From: Mauremys mutica | Taxonomy: Eukaryota; Chordata; Testudines; Geoemydidae | Length of the DNA stretch: 64,000 nucleotides | NCBI RefSeq assembly: GCF_020497125.1 | Contig: NC_059082.1 | Span: 29,906,965 to 29,970,964, forward strand | Direction of reading: 5' to 3' | Part shown: positions 55,216-64,000 of the stretch, piece by piece | How positions within the stretch are numbered: position 1 is the stretch's first letter | Layout: the number at the start of each line of letters is the position of its first letter | Notes under the pieces: model-generated | Seen by the model: the letters and a program-made list of their open reading frames with translations, nothing else | Databases searched by the model: none | Told to the model about the DNA's origin: nothing | Position numbers and translations under genes: made by a program

Positions 55216-57274
55216 GTTTGTTATTATTTCCAGGTGACAGTGTGAAAGGTGATTTCTGAACTGCTTAGCCCCTCTCACTGACTGCCTCCATACCAAAATG
55301 TAGCTGTAGGCTAGAAGGAGTTTGCATCTTTGAGTCAGGGACAAATTTTTTCCCTGGACGGATAATAGTCAGTCAGCAGGGCAAAGACTTGACTCTGTAG
55401 TACTACTGTAGGGGACACAAGTTCCTTTAAACTCACTGTCATTAGCTTGATTTTCAGATATGGCAACTCGGTAGGGTATAGTCCAAGCCTCCTTCCAAGA
55501 AAACATGACAGTCTCAGGAGACAAATGCCTGAACTGCCCACACTATCAAGAGTTCTGCGGGGAGCTTCATAAAGCTCCATGGGCGACTTTGAGCTAGATA
55601 CTGTACATAGCTAAGATAGTCAAGAAGCTTACTACATTCTCTTAATGTCTATAAATGCTTTTCTGTTTGAGACAAGACAAATCTTATTATGTTGGATGGT
55701 TAAACTAATATGGTACAATATGTGCTGATGTGCAGTGAAATAATATGGATGAACAAATATCCACAGAGTCAGAACATCACAACTGTCATAGCCAAATCAT
55801 TTTTAAAATACTGGGATTAGATCAGAAATGCTTTAAGCAGGGGTAATGATATGACTGTAATGGAAATATATCAATTTGTAAAAAAGAATGACAGTAAATA
55901 TATTTGTTCAAGTATGTAAAAGAGCATTTACAAATTTTAATTTATTTATTTTAAAAAAAGACTGTCAGTTCTTATTACTGCACACTTGGCTGAACTGAAA
56001 AATGCATCAGCATGTAACAAATGAACTGGGTTAGAATAACATTGAATTGGTTTGGTGAGCATATACTCAGTGTAGTAAATTAGATTTGAGATAGCTATAT
56101 AATCCAAGAAATAAAGCCTAATATAAAAAGATACAGCTGGACATTAGTCAGTCAGATGTGGCTCTTATACAAAAATTCCTTTTGAGTTATGCTCAATTTC
56201 ATATGCAATTCCATACTATCCTAATGTTAGATCTAACTATTTCATCATTTAGATGAGACTTCTTTAATTTTTAAATTATTTATAGTAGACATTTACTGAA
56301 ATTGCTGTTTTCAGAAGGGACCTTGGGTTTACTTCATTCCTTTAATGTTTGCAGTCACATATTTACTGTGTATGTTATATGTTAGTTTGTAGAAGCTATG
56401 ACTGAGATCAGAACCCCATTATGCAGAATTCATAACCTGTAGATATCCTTTATACCACCTCTCTATTCACTATAGTACCTGCACTCAGAAATGTGTCTTT
56501 ATTTACTACTTAGCCTCTATGCATGAAGGCTACAGTTTTTTCAGTGACTTCTTTAAATAATTATGAGTCCCACTCCATAATTTTATTTACACAGGATGTT
56601 GGGTGCAAATGATTCTTCTACCTGCATTGTTTATCAGTTTGATTAACTGTCGTGTTCCATGTCTGATCAATCTTTGGAGTTTGGTCTTACATACAGGTGC
56701 AAAGGGGACAGTGGGAGCAGGGGGAAGCAATCCAGCTAAAAAACAGGCGACCACTCTATCCTCTTCTTACCTCTTGACCTAGGGGAGCAGTGCTCTCCCA
56801 TGCCTCTTCATTGGCTGATGAATTGAGGACTCACCAGGCAGAGGAATCTGAAGTGAAAAGAGGAGGAGGAGTTTGAGGAGTTTCTAGGCCTCACGCTCTT
56901 CCTGCAGGTAGGGTGAGCAGCAGCAGCTATAGCATTGACACTAAGGGGTGGTCTCTAAAGGTATTCCTCTCCAGGAGGAGCGGGGAAGAAAAGCTGCCAC
57001 ATCTACAGGACCTCCTTCTCCTCAAAGGGGCAAAACACTTAGCCTTTGATTTAGATGTCACAGGACAAGACTGTGTAGAAAGTGCAAGTTAGGCTTAGTT
57101 GCCCACATATTTCATACATAGCTAGAGCTGGAAACCAAATAGTCTTGCTTATATGGAAGGAGATAAGGGAGTTGACCAATGCAAAGCAGGTTGAGACTTT
57201 GAGTCAACTGAAGACAGATGCTAAAGCATTATTAGAATTTAGATTTTCCAGGAGGACTCCATAAAAGAGTCTAA
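55216..57274. other. Intron, no gene
   Basis: 2 kb of AT-rich intron. No repeat family or coding segment recognised. Confidence 0.4.
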
Positions 57275-57568
57275 GGGCAGGTCTTCACTACCCACCAGAT
57301 TGGCAGGTAGAGATCAATCTATCGAGGATCGATTTATCGCGTCTCGTCTAGACGCGGATAAATCAATCCCCGAACGCGCGCTGTCGACTCCGGAACTCCA
57401 GCTCGCGAGAGGCAGAAGCAGAGTCGACGGGGGAGCGGCAGCAGTCAACTTGCCGCCATCCTCACAGCAAGGTAAGTCGACTTAAGATATGCCGACTTCA
57501 GCTATGCTACTCGTGTAGCTGAAGTTGCGTATCTTAGGTCAACACCCCCGTCAGTGTAGACCAGGGCT
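57275..57568. mobile_element. Harbinger-type MITE, 294 bp
   Basis: GGGCAGGTCTTCACTACCCA at the left and AGCCCTGGTCTACACTGACG on the opposite strand at the right form inverted ends. TAA (left) and TGA (right) outside the ends may be the 3-bp target duplication. Interior palindromes: GATCGATTTATCGCGTC against GACGCGGATAAATCAATC, and CTTCAGCTATGCTACTCGTG TAGCTGAAG. Confidence 0.82.
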
Positions 57569-59882
57569 GAAGGGCCTTCAATTCCACTACTAGCACAGAC
57601 ATTACTGGATACACCTGTTTTCTTAATGTTAATTTACATAATTTCCAGTTTGCATTGATAGTGGAAGTAAGTGACATTCAGCTAAAGCTATAATACTTAA
57701 AAATGAAATTTGAGGAAACTACCTACAACTGAAGAATATTATAATTATCCACCTGAATGTGAGTTATTAATGTAATATGACAGGACCAACAGTCAAACTG
57801 GAAATCTGGGATCTATTATGATCATAACTCATCTAATTACTGGATTACAATGCTACAGACTTGTCAGAAATAGTCTGATTTAAAGAGAACAAGTTCTACC
57901 AAGTAAAGACTGGGGGCTTGCTCTTCTTACATAGGTGTCTTAAGATATCCCAGCCCCCAATCTGGACACTCAAATCAGGATTTAGGCATGTAAGATGCCC
58001 AGTCATGTACCAAAGTGACAATATGTTTAGGCAAAAACAGGATTCGGACATCCTGTTCAGATATCCTCATTGAAGAATTGTTCTCCTGGAGTTCAGTTAA
58101 TCCCCATTAACAAACTGCTGTATGGCACATGCAACAATCCAGAAGGCTATATGACTATAAATATTTATATTTAAAAGTGATTTAAAGTATAAAAGAATTA
58201 TGAGTTTGTTTATATAGACCTGTCTCAAGCTTTTTTCCCCTTCCTGTTCCCCAATCTCAAAGGCATACCTGAAAAGCACTCACCAGAAAAGACAGCAAGA
58301 ATACCCTTTTTCTCCTCCTCAAAGCAGAAGCCACCAATATACTCTTACCACCAGACTATTTTAGCCCTCCTCTGCTGAACTTGCTACATATGAGTCTATT
58401 TAAAATGTTTTTAAAATGACAGCATCATAATAGCATAGTGCTATGCTGTGCAACATGATTGGTGTGATTATAGAAAAATGAAAGGTATAAAATACAGGGT
58501 TTATCCCCAAATCCGACCTCTTCAAATGGCTTTGTATAGTTATGATGAGCAAGTCTCCTCTCTCAGGTAAACAGAGTCTCTCCCACTCTTTAATGAGCCT
58601 CAGACAGACCAAATATCAAGACACTAGCTGCGTGTAGTTAAATGATGTGAGGAGGCAGGGTTTTACCTGTAGGTAAATGGGAGAATACCAAAGGGACCAC
58701 ATAGCTAGATCCCATGCAGGCTGAGCTGTCAGCCAAAGAGCAGAAGCGAGTTCATTAGAATTAAGATTCCTCACACCAAACAAAAAACAAAACCAAACCA
58801 GCAGTAGGTTAGGATTTGCAGAACTGAAGAAACTCCCAACTTCAAGGAAGGTAGCTCTGACAGCTTAAATATTCTTCTTCCTCCCCCCATAATGAGGCAA
58901 CAGAGCTGGGTCCATCTTTAGGGTATTCATTTGTAAAAGGTGTGGTAGACCTACTGAGAATAGGGAATTTATCACATTACCTATCTTCCAACCCTAGCAG
59001 TTCAGCAATACCCCTTCTTCACAACAAACTTACAAGCTTTACAGAGCAGCTGACCAGTCTCCAGCACTGCCAATCCTGCGGTGAAGCCAACATTTGGAAC
59101 ATTTGCAGCCTGATGTAGCCTTGAAAGTGGTCAATATTTTCTGATGGATAGAGCCCTTAATATTTAATCAATGTCTTTTGCTACAAACTGCTGCTGTTTG
59201 TACACACAGGCTAAAAAAGCTCTTTTCCCCCTTAATCAACTCTTTCTTATTCAGCAGCTGACATAGGCGGAGCATTATTTTTAGCAAATTTCCTATTAAC
59301 CATACTGTCACGTTAATTTGGGATAATGAGAAACCAATTATCATTTCTTGTGATCCAAATGCTTTCGTGATGAAGGGCTGTGCAATTTCATGCCCGCCCC
59401 TCCCCCCCCGTGGGCAGAACTGACAAGCTGGACAGTAGGGCCTTCTCCAGTAAAACATTTTTTTCCAAACATCTTCCCTGAAATGGACTATGTGGCTCTC
59501 TCATTTTACCACCTAGATAGTGTGCATAAGAACCCCAGATTTGCGCACCAACACATGCGCACACGAGGTAAGCAATTTCTGACTGAAAGCTGGGTCTGTT
59601 TTCAGGTCAACTTTTTAGTCACAGATGCCAGAACTGCAAGCACTGCCACCTGTATTTGCATATATAAATGAATATTTTGCATGCACAATTGGGTAGCTGG
59701 GCAAATGGTGCAAAAAACCTCTGTGGGAAATTTCATTGGCCAGGTTGAAGCGCTCTGAAAATTTGGTCCTAAGTATTCCAATTCCTACCTGCAATTTCTC
59801 TCTCCTCTCCCTGCCTCTAGTTCCTCTGTATATGGAAATGGCTATGGTTATCTTTATCCTAAACATTCAAAATATGCCATGA
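57569..59882. other. Intron, no gene
   Basis: 2.3 kb of intron upstream of the first visible APBA2 exon. No coding or repeat feature is supported. Confidence 0.4.
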
Positions 59883-60273
59883 TACAGTAACTCCTCACTT
59901 AACATTGTAGTTATGTTCCTGAAAAATGAGACTTTAAGCGAAACGATGTTAAGTGAATCCAATTCCCCCGTAAGAATTAATGTAAATGAGGAGGTTAGGT
60001 TCCAGGGAATTTTTTTTCCACCAGACAAAAGACTATATCTATAAAACACACACACACACAGTATAAGTTTTAAACAAACAATTTAATACTAGTACACAGT
60101 GATGATCATTGTGAAGCTTGGTTGAGGTGGAGAAGTCAGAGGGTGGGATATTTTCCAGGGAATGCCTTACTGCTAAATGATGAACTAGCAATTGGCTGAG
60201 CCCTCAAGGGTTAACTCACACTCTACAAGGCAGCAGGAAAGGAGGGAGGGCAGACAGAGACAGAGACAAACAC

Positions 60274-60339
<66 letters not shown>

Positions 60340-60900
60340 TGCGCTTTTCCACTTTAAGTATAAAGAGTGGGGTCAGAAATACATTGCCTTGTTAATTAGA
60401 TCAGCAAGCTGAGACAGGATAGCAGCTGCTGCTGCCTGGAAGCTCCCGGTTATGTGTGTCCCCTGCTCTATGGAAGATGGGGTAAGTGGGGTGCAGGAGC
60501 AGGGGGGATGGGGACACCCTGACATTAGCTCCCCTCTTCTTCCCCTTCCCCCTCTCCCCCCAGCAAGCAGGAGGCTTGAGGAGCAGCTCCAAGGCAGTGG
60601 GCAGAAGCAGCACATGGCAGTGGGGGGAGGGACAGCTGCAATTGCTAGCCTGCTGGGCAGCTGCTGCACAGGGAACTTAGGGGAGCGGGGAGCTGATAGT
60701 GGGGCTGCCGGTCCATCCTGGTTCCAACCACCCACCAGCTAGCTCCACCAGGTTGCTCTTCCTACAAACAGTGGACAAAGCAGGCGGCTGCCAAACGACG
60801 TTAGAAGGGAGCATTGCACAACTTTAAACGAGCATGTTCTCTAATTGATCAACAACGAAACAACGTTAACCAGGATGACTTTAAGTGAGGAGTTATTGTA
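59883..60900. mobile_element. 1014-bp Tigger-like non-autonomous DNA transposon
   Basis: Element 59885-60898 starts CAGTAACTCCTCACTTAACA and ends, on the other strand, CAATAACTCCTCACTTAAAG; TA is present at 59883-59884 and 60899-60900. CAGTAACTCCTCACTTAA is typical of TcMar-Tigger ends (from memory). The interior has CA, GT and GA microsatellites and a GC-rich section at 60420-60740. No transposase remains. Confidence 0.85.
60270..60342. repeat. Duplicated (GT)n(GA)n microsatellite
   Basis: TGTGTGTGTGTG then GAGAGAGAGAGA occurs twice in tandem (about 60272-60306 and 60307-60342), inside the Tigger-like element. A (CA)n tract lies at 60046-60060. Confidence 0.88.
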
Positions 60901-62576
60901 CTTGTCAGTTAAGGGAGATCTGCCTAATCTTGTACGTGATGGCCTGCAGCCATGCCCCAGTAGGCCGTACTCTTTTCCAGCTCTACGGAGGATTGTGCCT
61001 GACTTCATAGGAGGCATCTGAAGAACTTCCAGAGTACCAAAGGAGTGGTGTTGGTGGTTAAGCCTCTGAGCCAGTAATGAATCAATCAGTGTCCAGCACG
61101 GTGTTAGAACACACACTAGACAGCTGAAGGTGCTGTTTTTGGGATAAGAGGTAAAATCAAAGTCCTACCCACTTGTGGTCACTAAAGTTCCCATGGCACT
61201 TCTTGCAAGAGAGCATTAGCTTAGCCCACACAGAAGTTTGTTCAGAGAGCTTTCCCTGTGGTTAACTATCTCAGTATAAGGTAGTTAGCATGGACCATTC
61301 ACAAAGCGCAACTTACTTCACTATCCTGAATACCATCCTTGCCCTGCTGAACTCTGTGATGCTCCTCCTATTGAAGAATTAGTTCTAGTGAAAGCCAGGA
61401 GGTCTGGCTGCCTTTCAGAATTTATCTGGGAGAGGAATTTGTTTTGATAGGCAAGTAAAATATGATTAGCCTTCCATTATCACTAATTGTGGTAACGGGT
61501 TGACACACTGAGTGTGCACAAACATACAGATCATATATACCAGGTTCAAAGCCAGAGTCAGGTTTTAAGACACACATCTGAATAATACACACCAGACAAT
61601 CTCTTCAAGCAGTGCTGTTTAAATATTAGATCAAATAATTTTTTTTAAATTATATGCTTAAAATTTTGAAACCTAAGTTTAGACAATACCCAGCCTCTTA
61701 TCTAAGCTACACAATGGGACAGAAATAGGCTATAGCTGGTTTCAGTTAGCACCCTTGCTGGAAACCCCAGCAAACACAGTAAGACATGAATGAGCTCATG
61801 GATCTAATTAACCTTTCACCCACATGTGTGGTCTTTCCAGGACAGGTGTGAAGCTGATAGGCCAGGAAAGTGTAGGGAAACATCCGTTGCCACTATGGCA
61901 TCTGTCTCAGAGATAGGATTTCAGCGTGCAGTTCAGTCAATCTGGCATCTTTCATAAACCCTAAAATTGACTTAAGAAAACAATGCTATCCTAGGACTAT
62001 GGCCTCTTGGTGCTGCCACTATTTAAATGTTAATGCATTTATAGACAAAGAAATGTCAAGGTGCAACTAAAATATTTTATTGCCACTGCAATAGACATTG
62101 ATATTATAACGTTTCCTGCCAGCAATATTATTTCCATTAAACCAAGTGACTGAAGTAAATGAAATCATTTCCGCTAATGGATGCTGATGATATTGAATGA
62201 GAACTGCTCAACACCATTAGTGAGATGCCGCATTTAGACTACACTAAGTGACCATTTCAGCCATGTTATGCAACTCAGTCAATCAGACAAATGTAATCTG
62301 ATCTACGAAGATCCATTTAAGCACAGACTTTTGACGAAGATTGTTTCTGACTGTTGACTTTTTTTTATCATGGAATAATGGCCAGCCATCAAGCAACTTC
62401 AACTGCTGTCACTGTTTCCATTAGTTATATAGCAATTTCTAACAAGTAGCAGCACATTTCAGAAGTGACAGAAAAAATTTGAAAGAAATATTTCTGTAGT
62501 TCCAAAGAGCAGCAACTAAAATGAGGGATTAGGGTTTGGAGTGATGGTATTACCTGATGTTACATGTGGTTAAGAG
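60901..62576. other. Intron, no gene
   Basis: 1.7 kb of intron with no recognised coding or repeat feature. Confidence 0.4.
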
Positions 62577-62983
62577 TGGAGCTGGTCAAAAAAAATTAAC
62601 ATTTAGCATTTTTTCCCCACCAGATTTACCAAAATAGAAACATTCCAAAGGATCATGTCAATTTCAACAAAATTCTGCCAAAACATTAGGCAAGGTTCTC
62701 ATGGTTTCTTGTGAGCTTGCTGGACTCCCAGGGACCCAGGGCTTCCAGCTCTTCAGTAGCCTGATTGCTGGGCAAACCAGGAGCCAGGAAGTTACAGCTC
62801 CCAGGCTTGCAGTTCCTTGGCAGAATGCCGGGCAGATTGCTCTGGAGCTTGGGCTCTCCACCTGGTGCCCTGCTTGGCTGTGTGCAGTTGTTTCACAGAG
62901 AATTTCAACATTTTTGGTCAAATTTAAAAAAAAATCTCAAAATCCTCCGCAGAAAACAGATTTACCATTCTTCACCCAGCTCT
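62577..62983. mobile_element. Possible hAT-type MITE with GAGCTGGTC ends
   Basis: GTGGAGCTGGTCAAAAAAAA at the left and AGAGCTGGGTGAAGAATGG on the opposite strand at the right resemble the inverted ends of an old turtle repeat. Subterminal AT-rich blocks (AACATTTAGCATTTTT; CAACATTTTTGGTCAAATTT) flank a GC-richer centre. A clean target duplication was not found. Confidence 0.45.
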
Positions 62984-64000
62984 GCTTAACAGAAAAGCAG
63001 TAACCAACTGAGCAATCTAATCATCCTAAAGACTGAATTTTTGTTCTCATGTACTCAAACCTGAAACAACTGGTCCTGGTAGAAGTTAAATGAGCATCTT
63101 TGGAGCTGTCAAAGTAACTGTCAGGCTGGATAGAAATAGGCATTATGGGTACCAACTCTGTGCTAAAAAAACATGTCAAATGCAGACACACTGCAGTGCA
63201 CTTACTGCCTCCTACTTTAGACTTGTTGGAAGAGATCCTTTGAATAAATGATCAGGAATAGCTCATTTCAGTCAGTCGTGCATGTTTTTATTAGAACTTG
63301 CTTGAATAAACGAGCTACCGGAACAAAGCTTGAGACTATTCCAAAGGATACTCGCTGATGCTTTTCTTTATGAAATACAAATACCCAGAGCTGGTTTAGT
63401 TTCTGAAATGCTACAGGAGTGCAGTGATAGTATTAATCAATTCTAATTATACTGTGCATGTCTACAACAGAGGGGAAACAAACACAAATGATTACAAAAA
63501 AGCAGCTTATTCTGTTGGATGCCAGTACTGAATGTGCACTCTTCAGCAAACCACAAAATTAAATTTATTCATGAGGTAAATGACAGAGTAGTTTCCCTGC
63601 ATTCTGGAGACATAGGTTCAAATTTTGATATGATCAGAAGCGGAAGTAAGTTTGTAGTCTTTTCATCTTCCCTAGTGAATATTTGTTGATACCACAAAGC
63701 CTCCACACAACTAGACGATCTTGAGCAGCAGAGATCCAGGACATGAGGAGCAGGAGTGAAATAGTGTGGATTTGTAATACTCTGGCAGAACATTGTGGGG
63801 AAGTGGCATGACTGTTCATGCACTATACCTCACTCTAGTAACTGCCCTTTGAAAATGCCGGCCATTCATTTTAAAATTTTAATTTGAAGACAGTGCCCAC
63901 AACAGTCTAACTCCAGCGCCTAAAATGAATCTCCCATGACTGAAGTCTCTACCTTGTCCTCAACAGAACACATGGACTAGTCAGTCCAAATCCCCTCCAT
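62984..64000. other. Intron, no gene
   Basis: Right-hand end of the window, 1 kb. The large N-terminal coding exon of APBA2 was searched for on the minus strand and not found. Confidence 0.4.

Noticed and set aside
53378..64000. Search for the large N-terminal coding exon of APBA2
   Set aside because: No long minus-strand ORF with acidic, Munc18-binding-like sequence and a donor; must lie above 64000.
1..64000. CRISPR arrays, operons, riboswitches, bacterial attachment sites
   Set aside because: The sequence is vertebrate intron; no regularly spaced direct repeats or prokaryotic gene organisation is present.

Overview
The window is vertebrate nuclear DNA from what is most likely a hidden-necked (cryptodiran) turtle. 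Support comes from nested CR1 LINEs with chelonian-style 3' ends, four copies of a tRNA-derived SINE resembling the turtle 'Cry' type, and a large PIF/Harbinger transposon whose two proteins resemble those common in turtle genomes. The species assignment rests on remembered repeat families and protein similarity; no database search was run.

Only one host gene is seen: APBA2 (Mint2/X11-beta, a neuronal PTB-PDZ adaptor), on the minus strand. Nine internal coding exons lie between 53377 and 829. In transcript order they are 53377-53297, 52130-52094, 43198-43053, 38388-38353 (a 12-codon microexon), 34694-34608, 26757-26572, 15432-15253, 10601-10389 and 948-829. Together they give 1086 nt (362 codons) with matching phases, no stop codons and GT/AG introns. 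They encode the end of the N-terminal region, the whole PTB domain, the PTB-PDZ linker, PDZ1 and the start of PDZ2. The Munc18-binding N-terminal exon lies beyond the right end, and the last ~70 codons (rest of PDZ2) lie beyond the left end. Everything else here is intron.

Layout by coordinate. 1-9.7 kb: last visible exon, then a stack of CR1 elements: a plus-strand CR1 (1.4-9.7 kb) split by a second CR1 whose 5' half is inverted (3.2-6.3 kb) and by a 694-bp insertion with target-site duplications (8.1-8.8 kb). 10-16 kb: PDZ1 exon, a GC-rich 1-kb DNA transposon, a 263-bp MITE, a PTB exon and a CR1 3' end. 16.8-21.7 kb: a hAT MITE, then a 4.3-kb Harbinger element with a two-exon Myb/SANT-like gene (+) and a DDE transposase gene (-, two lesions). 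23.5-25.6 kb: sense-oriented CR1 with a nested 162-bp MITE. 26-43 kb: three exons, SINEs, a DIRS-like gag remnant and several MITEs. 43-54 kb: the 5'-most visible exons plus Harbinger-type, Tigger-like, hAT and other small insertions. 54-64 kb: upstream intron with MIR, Harbinger-type, Tigger-like and other remnants.

No functional RNA gene, CRISPR array, promoter or CpG-island first exon was found. The most unusual structures are the inverted/nested CR1, the nearly intact two-gene Harbinger element with an extra 196-codon antisense ORF in its intron, and a 126-bp insertion with 12-bp target-site duplications and a near-complete internal hairpin.
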